Below, one piece after another: positions 1 through 8,291 of a stretch of DNA of 64,000 nt (positions within the stretch are counted from its first letter, which is position 1; the number at the start of each line of letters is the position of its first letter). The notes under the pieces were generated by a model, which saw nothing but the letters and a program-made list of their open reading frames with translations, did not search any database and was not told the origin of the DNA. The position numbers and the translations under genes were made by a program. The DNA lies in contig JAFGBI010000126.1 of NCBI GenBank assembly GCA_016933275.1, positions 1 to 64,000 of the forward strand, in the 5' to 3' direction. The DNA is from Polyangiaceae bacterium. Its GTDB lineage: Bacteria > Myxococcota_A > Polyangia > Polyangiales > Polyangiaceae.

Positions 1-50
1 CTAATTCGAGCACGACGGGCGCGGAGAAGGCCGAAGGCTGCGAGGAGTAC

Positions 51-82
51 GGCATGGCGAACTAGGAGGCGCGAAATCCAGG
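51..82 (+). repeat. 32-bp repeat block, copy 1 (junction of truncated mobile gene)
   Basis: This block matches 34021-34052 at 30 of 32 positions, the differences being two A/G changes. A shared GCGGAGAAGG lies a little upstream of both copies. The block stops within a few bases of where the truncated gene at 88-717 starts to resemble its family, so it probably marks the end of a foreign or deleted segment. Its nature (attachment site, element end, or part of an intergenic repeat) cannot be told from two copies. Confidence 0.7.
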
Positions 83-87
83 TTCAG

Positions 88-717
88 GGAACACGCCTCC
101 GCCACCACATGGGACCGGCCAGCATCAAGATGTACGACGAGTCTGGGCGCGTCCTGCGTATCGAGACCACTACCAACGACGTTTCCTTCTTCAAGCACCA
201 CCGCACGGTGGAACAGCGGGACGGCTCGACCGCTTTCAAGCTCGCTCCCCTCAAGGAGTCCCTTCACAGCCTCAGCGACTTGCGGCCCGTCGCTGCCGCC
301 GCCGATCGTCGCTACCTCGAATTCATTGGTGCGATAGAAGACCCGACGGTCGGCACCAAGGCTCTCGACAAGATAACCAAGCCCGAATACGATGGGAGCC
401 GAACGTACAAGGGATTCAACTTCTTCAGTAACGACGACCGAAATCTGCTGCTCGCCTTGGTTCGTGGCGAACACGTAATCAACGGCTTCCGACACCTTGA
501 CATCCGGCGCCAGCTGCCCCGCCTGTCCGCCTCCCAGATTTCGCGACAGCTCAAACGCCTTCGTGTCCACGGCCTGACCAAGCGTATCGGCCACAGGTAC
601 AAGTACTATCTGACTGAGCTCGGCCGCCGCGCGGTCATCACCGGCCTCAAACTGCGTGAGCTTCTCATCCTGCCCTACCTCGTCAGCCCGGTGCCGATCG
701 CTGCGGTTTCGGGCTGA
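88..717 (+). pseudogene. 5'-truncated gene of a mobile-looking, winged-helix (MarR-like) C-terminal family
   Basis: The frame is open from base 1, but family-like sequence starts only at about base 88 (GTRLRHH followed by MGPASIKMYD). From memory, full members of this family are about 450 aa or longer and this motif lies near the middle, so roughly the N-terminal 60% is missing; the ATG at 109 is an internal Met. The C-terminal third (SASQISRQLKRLRVHGLTKRIG, then YKYYLT) looks like a winged helix-turn-helix. Members occur in many copies across unrelated bacteria and behave like cargo of mobile elements; no transposase function is shown. The 32-bp repeat ends at the truncation point. It is unlikely to be functional. 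Confidence 0.65.
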
Positions 718-752
718 CGGCTGATGCCTGACCGCTGACAGCTCCTCTCCAG

Positions 753-1066
753 TTGCGAACTCCTGCCAGATTTGGCGAAGATCTCACCCGGAAGAGACTA
801 TGTGGCTCGGGCAGCACCGGGGACTTCAATACCGGGAGCGGCGGGGTGGATGTCGAGGGTTGTTCACACGGGATGATTCGGATGTACCAGGTGAGCAACA
901 CGAAGATACTGGGCCGGGGGGTCATCGACGCGAACGGGAAGGCGATCCGCGCCCAGTCCGCAATCTGACGGTTCAAGGCAACCCGGTCACCAGCCCGACC
1001 GATCCGGATGCCAACTTCAGCATCAATACGTATGCCACCAACATCACCTTCGATGCCGGCGGTTGA
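753..1066 (+). pseudogene. frameshifted fragment of a right-handed beta-helix (GH28/pectate-lyase-like) protein
   Basis: Two consecutive frames together read like one strand-turn region of a parallel beta-helix polysaccharide-degrading protein. The first (753-968) contains VSNTKILGRGVIDANGKA, the 'GrGvIDgnG' signature seen in GH28 and related enzymes. The second frame takes over near 960 and contains NLTVQG and INTYATNITFDAGG before a stop at 1066. Catalytic residues are not included and there is no signal peptide, so this is a decayed remnant of a longer gene. It lies directly downstream of the truncated mobile-type gene, which suggests an insertion or deletion broke it. Family level is uncertain. 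Confidence 0.5.
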
Positions 1067-1556
1067 GGCTTGGCCGGGCCGTGGCCAGCGGTCGCCGCGG
1101 GTCGATACGCCAGGGGCTCCCCGGCCGTTTCCGAACTGGCACCGCCCGAGCCCCGGCGTCGATCCCCGCGTGGCCTCGCGGTTGGCGGAACGATGGCGGC
1201 TCGGCAGCGGGGCCCAGGATGGGTGGCATCGCATTTGGGGGAGGGCTCCCTCGCAACGGAGCTCAGGGTGCGGTCGAGGAGGAGGACAGGGTCGCGGCGC
1301 CGAGGTATCGACGGCTGGGGCTGCTCGGCAGCCAGCAGGCGCTTCCGACCCGACCGTGCGGCAGGTGAGCTGCGGACCGTGAGGGGCGCTCGCGGCTCGG
1401 CGCTGTTGATCGACGGGACTGTCGAGACAGACAATGGTGGTCGGCTGGCCGTTAGTCCCGGACGGCAGGCCGTGGATTGGGGCGTGGTCTGGGCGGTCGG
1501 GACGGCTATGATGGCGTCCCGTCGCTGCGGTTTGCTCGCCGCGGAGCGGTCGTCCA
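1067..1556. other. 490-bp stretch without a recognisable gene
   Basis: Open frames exist on both strands but their translations are Arg/Pro/Gly-rich shadows of high-GC DNA with no domain or signal. The stretch probably holds decayed remains of the beta-helix gene and the promoter of the kinase gene at 1557; I could not point to a convincing promoter. Confidence 0.5.
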
Positions 1557-3545
1557 ATGGCCATCGAGGAGTTCGTCACCGACCGCGTGGGACGGGTCAT
1601 CGATGGTCGGTGGCGTCTGCGTCGGGCCATCGGGGCCGGTGGCATGGCGGCCGTCTACGAGGCGGAGGGAGCCCAGGGCGAGCTCGTCGCCGTGAAGATC
1701 CTGCACCCGGAGATGTGCGTGCGGCGAGATGTCCGCGAGCGCTTCCTCCGTGAAGGCATGGTCGCGACTCGCGTGCAGCACCCTGGCGCGGTTCAGATCT
1801 TCGCTCAGGGCACGAGCGGCGAGGACTGCGCGTACCTTACCATGGAGCTTCTTCGCGGCGAAACCCTTGCGCAGCGGGTCACTCGGCTCGGCACCCTCCC
1901 CACGGAAGAGGTGCTCCGCGTGCTCGACGAGGTGCTCGACGTACTGAAGGTCGCGCACGGGCTCGGGATCGTGCACCGCGACATCAAGCCGGACAATCTC
2001 TTCGTGGCCGAGTCTGGGCGGATCAAGGTGCTGGATTTTGGCTTGGCGCGTCTGCTCGAACAGATGCCCGGTGATTTCCGCACCCGATCGGGGCTTGCGC
2101 TGGGAACGTTCCCCTACATGGCGCCGGAGCAGGCGCTCGGGCGCCGCTCGGAGATCGACGGGCGGGTGGACATCTTCGCGCTCGGGGCATCCGCCTTCCG
2201 CATCATCGCTCGACGCCGCATCCACGAAGCCGAGAGCGAGGCCGAGCTCCTGATGGCGATGGCATCCAAGCCGGCGCCGCCGCTGGCTGGCGTGGCTCCT
2301 GGCACTCCGGAAGGCTTGTGTCGGGTCGTCGATCTGTCGCTGGCCTTCTCGAAGGACGCGCGGTACCCCGATGTGGCCACGATGCAGGCGGACGTGCGCG
2401 CCGTCGCCCGGGGCGAGCCGCCCCCCTTCGCGACGGGGCGGGAGGCGGTGCGCGACCAGGCCACGATTGTCCATGGGGTCAGGGCCCCGGTGTTGCCTCC
2501 CGCGAGCGTCGGGGCTCCCGGTGGGACAAGAGGGCAAGCCGAGGCCACCTTCGCGGAGTCCCCGCGGGCGAAGCCCGATCCCGTGACGGGCTTCGAACCC
2601 ACCGAAGCGGCGCGCGCCGCCGTCGGGGCTCCGGGCGCTCCAGCTCTCGCCTCGAGCAGGTCCCCGCAGAACGCGCCCCGGTCCGCCGTGGGACCGTCGG
2701 CCCACGCCGGGGCGGGCGGGCCGTCACCATCCGCCCCGGCCACGTCGGTGCGGGCACCCCAGATGGTCACCGAGGTGATGCCGGTGGCGGTGGGCGTGCT
2801 CCTGCGCTCAGCGCCCGCGCAGGCCATGGCTCCGCTCGCGACGGGTGGTGGGGCTCGGTCGGATCCTGGTGCTTCGGCGGTCCCGCCCGTCCCGGTCGCG
2901 ATCGCCCCGGCGCCTCCCACGGTCCCCATGCCGACGCCCTCGCGGCGACGCCGTTGGGTCTGGCTGCCGATCCTGGTCGGGACGGCTGGGCTTGCCACCA
3001 TCTCTGGCGGGATCGTCTTGGCCCTCGCTTGGTCCGCGCTCCGCCCGACCGCGTTGGAGGACGTAGTGACCACCGCGGCACCTGCCCCTCCCAAGGGCAG
3101 GGAGTCCCTGGCCGCTGCCCCGCCTGCCTCCCACGCCGCCGCCGAGGGCACGGTTGATCCTGTTCTTCTGGCGGACCCAGCGGGCTCGCAACCGACCCTC
3201 GGTCCAGGCTCGCCAGCCGCTCTGCAGCATCGGACGGACGCGACGGCGACCAGTGAAGGAGGGGCTCCGACGGCCACTCGTACTGCCAGCGCGGCCGCTC
3301 CCTCGGCGGGTAGCGGAGGTACGGTGGCTTCGGCAGGATCGCCCGAAGCCGCGCGCTCGGCCGTGGCTTCCACCATGGTGACCGCGAGCACCAAGGTCGC
3401 CGTGGCACCGCCCGCCTCGGTAGCGTCGTCGTCGTCCATCGGGGGACGGTCGCGTGCCGGGGGGGGGCTCCGTGAGGCTCGCGACGACGCGCCAGGGTCC
3501 GCGGCAACGAATGGCCGCGGGTCCCGGCGAATCCCGCGGCGTTGA
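1557..3545 (+). CDS. Ser/Thr protein kinase, single-pass membrane, long low-complexity C-terminal tail
   Basis: This is a Hanks-type (PknB-like) kinase that phosphorylates Ser/Thr on unknown partners. The kinase domain covers about residues 20-275: Gly-loop GAGGMAAVY (26-34), ATP-binding Lys47, catalytic loop HRDIKPDN with Asp142, metal-binding DFG with Asp160, and a GTFPYMAPE activation-segment end. All catalytic residues are present. A Pro/Ala/Ser-rich linker follows, then an Arg-rich stop-transfer edge and one membrane helix (about 466-491), leaving about 170 residues of Ala/Ser/Thr/Pro outside with no PASTA or other sensor fold. The ATG at 1557 leaves only a short N-terminal extension before the kinase domain. 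It overlaps the next frame only if that frame's upstream alternative start is used. Confidence 0.93.
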   Translation: MAIEEFVTDRVGRVIDGRWRLRRAIGAGGMAAVYEAEGAQGELVAVKILHPEMCVRRDVRERFLREGMVATRVQHPGAVQIFAQGTSGEDCAYLTMELLRGETLAQRVTRLGTLPTEEVLRVLDEVLDVLKVAHGLGIVHRDIKPDNLFVAESGRIKVLDFGLARLLEQMPGDFRTRSGLALGTFPYMAPEQALGRRSEIDGRVDIFALGASAFRIIARRRIHEAESEAELLMAMASKPAPPLAGVAPGTPEGLCRVVDLSLAFSKDARYPDVATMQADVRAVARGEPPPFATGREAVRDQATIVHGVRAPVLPPASVGAPGGTRGQAEATFAESPRAKPDPVTGFEPTEAARAAVGAPGAPALASSRSPQNAPRSAVGPSAHAGAGGPSPSAPATSVRAPQMVTEVMPVAVGVLLRSAPAQAMAPLATGGGARSDPGASAVPPVPVAIAPAPPTVPMPTPSRRRRWVWLPILVGTAGLATISGGIVLALAWSALRPTALEDVVTTAAPAPPKGRESLAAAPPASHAAAEGTVDPVLLADPAGSQPTLGPGSPAALQHRTDATATSEGGAPTATRTASAAAPSAGSGGTVASAGSPEAARSAVASTMVTASTKVAVAPPASVASSSSIGGRSRAGGGLREARDDAPGSAATNGRGSRRIPRR

Positions 3546-3730
3546 GCGTCGAGTCCGCGCACGGCCGGGCGTCCGTCAAGCCTGGACCTACCACCGCCCG
3601 TTCACCCCGAAGATCGCCTGGACGCGTGGCGTGGCAGGTCTGCGCGACGGGCAAGAGCGTGCGGCTTGACGCACGCCGAGGTAGAAGGTACCCGCTCGAA
3701 CGAGGCGGCGCGGGTGCTTGTGTTGGGATC

Positions 3731-5419
3731 ATGAAGCTCTCGGGAGACAGAGTGCCATCGGAACATCCCCATCCCGAGCGCTTGCGCGAGATATCGCGGG
3801 AGATCGCGCGGTGCTTCCCCGCGGTTCACGGCGGGGATCGCTGTGTGCTCACTGCGGTGGGCCCTCGGCTCGCTTATCTCTCCTGGCACCTCGACCCCGC
3901 TTCGATCGATGCGCTGTCTGCCCGGTTGGGCTCACGAGCCCACGGGGCGTGCTGTCGGGTTCGGGTCCACGACGTCACGGATGTTCTCTTCGACGGGACG
4001 AACGCCCACGAGACCCTCGAGGTCGCGGTGGGCATGACCTCGGGCCACGAGTACTGGCCCGTGCCGATCACCGAGCGGAACCTGCTGGCAGAGGTTGGGC
4101 TCGCCCTCGCGGACGGCTCCTTCGCCTCGCTCGCGCGCTCCTGGCCCCATTGGTTCGATCGTGATCGGCCGAGCCGTCGCTACGACCTCGGTGGCCTCTT
4201 CGTCTCGAGTGCCTATCGCCTGGTGTTTCCTGTCGAGAGCGTGCTCGACGCTCCTGTCTTCGAGCGACTGAGCACCGAGGTGCCCCACCTCGACGGGACC
4301 CGCCTGCTCCGCGTCGCGGTGGTGGACGTCGGGATCGGCGCCGCGCTCACCGGAATGGTGCGCCGGGTGAGTGGCGAGCTGAGCAAGCTCCGCGCCCGGG
4401 TGACCGTCTTCGCCGACGACACCGCGCCTCCCCCCGCTGTCGACATCGTGACCGCCGCAGAGGAACGGGCCGCGGGCCTCTTCGAGGCCCTTGCTTGCGA
4501 GCACGCGCGTCAGCCATTCGATCTCGTCCACTGCCACGAGTGGTACTCCGTTCCCGTGGCGCTTCGGGCTCACGAGCTCGGTCTTCCCCTGGTCCTCTCT
4601 CTGCACTCGACCGAGTCGGAGCGATCCCTCGGCGGTCCACAGACCGCGCTGTCTCGCGCCATCTGCGACTGGGAGCGACGGGGAGTGGCCGCCGCGACCC
4701 TCATCGTCGTGCCGCACGCCGCGACCCGTCAGCAGGTGATCGCTCTCTACGATGCGGACCCGGTTCGCGTCGTCACCGTCCCGGACTTCAGCGATGGACC
4801 CGGCAATGTCGAGCCTGACCCCGCCCGCGCGAAGCTCGCTCTCGGGGTGGAGTCGAGCGCACCGGTCGTGCTCTTCGCGGGAGAGCTCGCGCACGCGACC
4901 GGAGCCGATCTGCTCGCCGACGCCGTGCCGGCGGTCTGTCGCGAGCATCCGACCGCACGATTCGTGTTTGCTGGTGACGGCCCGCTTCGCCAAGAGATAG
5001 AGGACCGGCTCGTCGGCGCCGGGCTCGCCCACCGCTGCCGGTTCCTCGGAGACGTTCCCTCTGATCGTTTCCAGGCCGTGTTGCTCGCGAGCGACTTCGT
5101 GGTCATTCCTGCGCGGACCTGGCAAGACGAGGGGCTGGCGCAGCTCGCGATCACCAACGGCAGATCCGTCCTGACGACGCGGCAGGCGAACCTCCAGTGC
5201 ATACGCCACGGCGAGAACGGCCTCGTCACCTACGACAACCCGGGATCGATCGTTTGGGGGGTGAAGGAGCTCCTCGCCAACCCTTTAGGCGCTAGCTTGC
5301 AGCGGTGGCTGGCGCGGACCCGTGCCGGTCACCGAACCACGCTGGATCGCGTGACGGTCGAGCAGTTCCTCGCCTACGAAACCGTGGCCGGTGACCGGGC
5401 TGGAGCGGCGAGTGTCTAG
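3731..5419 (+). CDS. DUF4912-GT4 fusion glycosyltransferase (glycogen-synthase-like alpha-glucan enzyme)
   Basis: The protein is 562 aa. An N-terminal DUF4912-like region (about residues 35-150; LAYLSWHLDP, RVRVHDVTDV and HEYWPVPITERNLLAEVGLA) precedes a two-domain GT-B glycosyltransferase resembling GT4/GT5 (about 190-545). The latter shows an acceptor-side DLVHCHEWYS, a VVLFAGEL strand opening the donor domain, FVFAGDGPLRQEIE, and a VIPARTWQDEGLAQLAI donor-binding segment. It probably transfers glucose or another hexose to an alpha-glucan, because its stop overlaps the start of a GH57 branching-enzyme-like gene. The frame is open from 3542, but the ATG at 3731 is preferred because the upstream 63 residues are Arg-rich and lack family character. 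The exact donor and product are unknown. Confidence 0.85.
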   Translation: MKLSGDRVPSEHPHPERLREISREIARCFPAVHGGDRCVLTAVGPRLAYLSWHLDPASIDALSARLGSRAHGACCRVRVHDVTDVLFDGTNAHETLEVAVGMTSGHEYWPVPITERNLLAEVGLALADGSFASLARSWPHWFDRDRPSRRYDLGGLFVSSAYRLVFPVESVLDAPVFERLSTEVPHLDGTRLLRVAVVDVGIGAALTGMVRRVSGELSKLRARVTVFADDTAPPPAVDIVTAAEERAAGLFEALACEHARQPFDLVHCHEWYSVPVALRAHELGLPLVLSLHSTESERSLGGPQTALSRAICDWERRGVAAATLIVVPHAATRQQVIALYDADPVRVVTVPDFSDGPGNVEPDPARAKLALGVESSAPVVLFAGELAHATGADLLADAVPAVCREHPTARFVFAGDGPLRQEIEDRLVGAGLAHRCRFLGDVPSDRFQAVLLASDFVVIPARTWQDEGLAQLAITNGRSVLTTRQANLQCIRHGENGLVTYDNPGSIVWGVKELLANPLGASLQRWLARTRAGHRTTLDRVTVEQFLAYETVAGDRAGAASV

Positions 5420-7019
5420 CGGGTACCTGGCGCTGGTGCTCCACGCCCACCTGCCGTTCGTTCGGCACCCCGAGCACCGCACGTTTCTCGAGGAGCGCTG
5501 GCTCTTCGAGGCGCTGACGGAGACGTACCTGCCGCTCCTCCGCGTCTTCAGCGGCCTCGCTCGCGAGGGCGTCCCCGCGCGCATCGCCTGGTCGATCTCG
5601 CCGAGCCTCCTCGCGATGCTCGAGGACCCGCTCCTCCGAGAGCGCTACGAGGAGCACCTCGATCGACTCGTCGACTTGACCGAACGGGAGCTTGAACGCA
5701 CGCGGTCCGAGCCGCAGTTCCTCCGGCTCGCTGGGCTCTATCACCGGTTGTTCCGCGAGGCGCGTTCTGAGTTCGCGGCCCACGGCGGCCGGCTCGCTCG
5801 TCCCTTCCTCGACCTTCATCGTCAGGGAGTGATCGAGCTCGGTACCACCGCCGCGACCCATGGCATCTTGCCACTCTTGCTCGCCCAGCCGAGGTCCGTC
5901 GAGGCGCAGCTCACCACGGGGTTCGACTACTTCGAGAGCGTGTTCGGTTTTCGCCCTTCGGGGATGTGGCTGCCCGAGTGCGCGTACACTCCCGGGCTCG
6001 ACGAGGTCCTTCGGCGCCACGGCGTCCGGCATTTCATCGTCGAGTCGCACGGCATCGATCACGCCAGCGTCGCGCCGCTGGTCGGCGTGCACGCCCCCCT
6101 CTACACGCCGTCCGGCGTGGCCGCGTTTGGCCGCGACCAGGGGAGTACTCGCGAGGTCTGGTCAGCCCAACACGGCTTCCCTGGCGATCCCGACTACCGC
6201 GAGTTCTATCGCGACATCGGGTTCGACCTCGACCCCGAGTACGTGAAGAGCGCGCTGGGTGGCGGCGTTCGGGGCATGACCGGGATCAAGTACTACCGCA
6301 TCACCGGCCCCACGAACTGGAAGGCGCCGTACGATCCGGAGGCAGCGCGGCGAAAGGCCGATCTTCATGCCAGCGTGTTCCTCGAGCGGCGCACGGCGCA
6401 CCTCGAGTACCTGGCGTCATTGGCAGAGACGGCCCCCATCATCGTGGCCCCCTTCGACGCCGAGCTCTTCGGTCACTGGTGGTTCGAGGGGCCGGTGTGG
6501 CTCGATCTGTTCCTACGCAAGGCGGCGTATGATCAGCGAACCTTCCAGCTCACCACGCTGGGCGCCTATCTCGATCGTCACCCCGTTCACCAGACCGGGC
6601 AACCGGGGACCTCCACCTGGGGCAGCGCCGGGTACTTCGACACGTGGCTGAACGGCAAGACGGATTGGATCTTCGAGCACCTCCTCGGCTGCGCTCATCG
6701 CATGGAGCGGTTGGTGACGACACACGGGCGATCACGGACGGTGAGTCCGCTCGTGAAACGTGTCCTCGATCAGTGCCTGCGGGAGCTTCTGCTCGCCCAG
6801 AGCTCCGACTGGCCGTTCATCATCTCCAACGGGACCAGCGCGGAGTATGCCGAGCGCCGCGTACGGGATCACGTCAGCCGCTTCCACTGGCTGGCCAACG
6901 CGCTCGAATCCGGGGAGGTCGACGAGGAGAAGCTCGGCGCCATCGAATACCTCGACAATCTGTTCCCGGCGGCCGACTTTCGTGCCTTCGCCGCGCCTCC
7001 GCTCGCCCTGGCGTCGTGA
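5391..7019 (+). CDS. GH57 family protein, 1,4-alpha-glucan branching enzyme type
   Basis: This 542-aa protein has the GH57 (beta/alpha)7 core plus the C-terminal DUF1957-type helical part seen in Thermococcus-type branching enzymes. N-terminal LVLHAHLPFVRHPE carries the conserved HxH. The catalytic nucleophile is expected at Glu196 in WLPECAY and the acid/base at Asp356 in PFDAELFGHWW; both are present. The C-terminal AQSSDWPFIISN motif is also typical. It would cut alpha-1,4 glucan and re-form alpha-1,6 branches on glycogen-like polymer in the cytoplasm. The start is a GTG overlapping the glycosyltransferase by 29 bases; GTG 5412 is an alternative. The overlap implies translational coupling with the preceding enzyme. 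Confidence 0.9.
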   Translation: MTGLERRVSSGYLALVLHAHLPFVRHPEHRTFLEERWLFEALTETYLPLLRVFSGLAREGVPARIAWSISPSLLAMLEDPLLRERYEEHLDRLVDLTERELERTRSEPQFLRLAGLYHRLFREARSEFAAHGGRLARPFLDLHRQGVIELGTTAATHGILPLLLAQPRSVEAQLTTGFDYFESVFGFRPSGMWLPECAYTPGLDEVLRRHGVRHFIVESHGIDHASVAPLVGVHAPLYTPSGVAAFGRDQGSTREVWSAQHGFPGDPDYREFYRDIGFDLDPEYVKSALGGGVRGMTGIKYYRITGPTNWKAPYDPEAARRKADLHASVFLERRTAHLEYLASLAETAPIIVAPFDAELFGHWWFEGPVWLDLFLRKAAYDQRTFQLTTLGAYLDRHPVHQTGQPGTSTWGSAGYFDTWLNGKTDWIFEHLLGCAHRMERLVTTHGRSRTVSPLVKRVLDQCLRELLLAQSSDWPFIISNGTSAEYAERRVRDHVSRFHWLANALESGEVDEEKLGAIEYLDNLFPAADFRAFAAPPLALAS

Positions 7020-7263
7020 CCTCTTCTCGAGTCTCGGTCACCTCGGTCACCATTCGACGAGCCTGCTCACGTGGGGCCTGTGCCTGCGCGTTTTCGGCGG
7101 CCTCGTGGTAGGCCGCTGCCTCGTGGAGCGTGGCGGTGAGGAGCGCCTCGAGCTCCGCGAGGAGCGTCTCGGTGTCCGCCCGTGTTCCCGGCCTCTCCTC
7201 GAGGCGCCGAAAGACCTCGTCGCTACATCGTTCTCCTCCCCCGGGAGGCTGTCGTGCCATCAC
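6874..7263 (-). CDS. possible small helical protein downstream of lipoprotein gene (doubtful)
   Basis: A 129-aa frame starts 25 bases after the lipoprotein gene on the same strand. Its first ~85 residues (down to about base 7019) look protein-like: Glu/Ala-rich and helical, with LEALLTATLHEAAAYHEAAE. The remaining C-terminal part is Arg/Pro-rich, antisense to the 3' end of the GH57 gene, and looks like shadow. No family is recognised. It may be a real short gene in an operon with the lipoprotein whose end is obscured by overlap, or chance coding in a 270-bp convergent gap. Confidence 0.35.
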   Translation of the reverse strand: MMARQPPGGGERCSDEVFRRLEERPGTRADTETLLAELEALLTATLHEAAAYHEAAENAQAQAPREQARRMVTEVTETREEVTTPGRAEARRRHESRPPGTDCRGIRWRRASPRRPPRIRARWPASGSG

Positions 7264-7287
7264 CCCAGAAACCCGCGGGCGATCGGC

Positions 7288-8133
7288 TCAGCCCGCGCTC
7301 CGCGGTCGCTTCCCCGCGGCAACCGGGGTTGGCCAGCGGAGGTAGTCCGTCATCTCGGCTAGCGCAGCCGCGCCCGCGACGTGAAGCTCGGACCCGAGCT
7401 CCAGCGTCAGACGCTCGCGCGTGGATGGCCGGAGTCGGACCGCGATCGGTGCGTCGGCGACGTGGTTTCGCACCAGCAGGGGGGCCTGACAGACGATTGT
7501 GCCGCTGCGTCGCTCGTAGACCGCAAGGTCGGCGGCGAGGAGTCCCGGCACCCACTCCGACCGCAAGGCGCCGACCTTGCGGATGATCCTCGGTTCAGCG
7601 TAGGCCGTGAGCAGGATCTCGGCGACGTAGGGGCGGTCGCGCAGTGACGCGAGGCTCGACTTCGCCCGCATGAGGTCGGCGTTGGACGGCGCGGCCGCGA
7701 CCTCTCGCTCGACGGCGGACCCAGCGAGGCCGAGCGCGGCACGAACGGGATCGAGCTCGTCCCGGGCAAGCTCCCGGAGCAGGGCGAGCGGAACGAGCGA
7801 TCGCCGGTCGAGTCGGTCATCACGAGCCAGGAGCACCAGCGTTGGGTCTCCGCCGGCCCCACGGAGTGTCGCGTCCGGGCAGCGCATGCGGCTCTGGCGT
7901 GGGGGACGTGAACGCTCCCGTGCGAGCTCGTGGGCCAGGACGGCGAGGTCGAAGCGGGCTCGCCGCAACGCCTCATCGGCCTCGCGTCCGTGGTCGTTCG
8001 CGCGGACGTTTGCCAGAAGCGGAGGCTGGGGCAAGGCGTGGGCCGCGGCAGGTGCAGGATCGCAGCTCGCCGTGCCGCCGCCGAGGAGCGCGACGAGCGC
8101 CAGGCCGAGCGGCGTGCTCCGGTTCCGCGCCAT
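7288..8133 (-). CDS. hypothetical lipoprotein
   Basis: The protein is 281 aa with a short basic N-terminus, a hydrophobic core and a lipobox-like GTASC (Cys24), so it is predicted to be exported and lipid-anchored. The mature part is helical and Arg/Leu/Ala-rich in the first half; the second half ends with strands (AAALAEMTDYLRWP). No catalytic motif or known domain is recognised. The gene is transcribed away from kinase 2 and shares a short divergent region (8134-8291) with it, so the two may be co-regulated. The function is unknown. Confidence 0.75.
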   Translation of the reverse strand: MARNRSTPLGLALVALLGGGTASCDPAPAAAHALPQPPLLANVRANDHGREADEALRRARFDLAVLAHELARERSRPPRQSRMRCPDATLRGAGGDPTLVLLARDDRLDRRSLVPLALLRELARDELDPVRAALGLAGSAVEREVAAAPSNADLMRAKSSLASLRDRPYVAEILLTAYAEPRIIRKVGALRSEWVPGLLAADLAVYERRSGTIVCQAPLLVRNHVADAPIAVRLRPSTRERLTLELGSELHVAGAAALAEMTDYLRWPTPVAAGKRPRSAG

Positions 8134-8291
8134 GGCATCGGTGTACTGGGGACCACGATCGCTGGCCCAGAAATCGGGTCACCAGCGACCGGACTCCCCC
8201 ATCGAGGTAGGTGGTTCGCCTACCGGGCCGCGGGGACCGTCCCGGGTCCCTCCGTTGGCACCACCATTCTGTGCGGATAAGCTTGGGCCGA

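Noticed and set aside
683-1645. Minus-strand frame (320 codons) over the region before kinase 1
   Set aside because: Arg/Pro/Ser-rich composition, overlaps the beta-helix remnant and kinase start, no domain.
3542-3730. Upstream start (TTG at 3542) for the glycosyltransferase
   Set aside because: The added 63 residues are Arg-rich and unlike DUF4912; ATG 3731 gives a family-like N-terminus.
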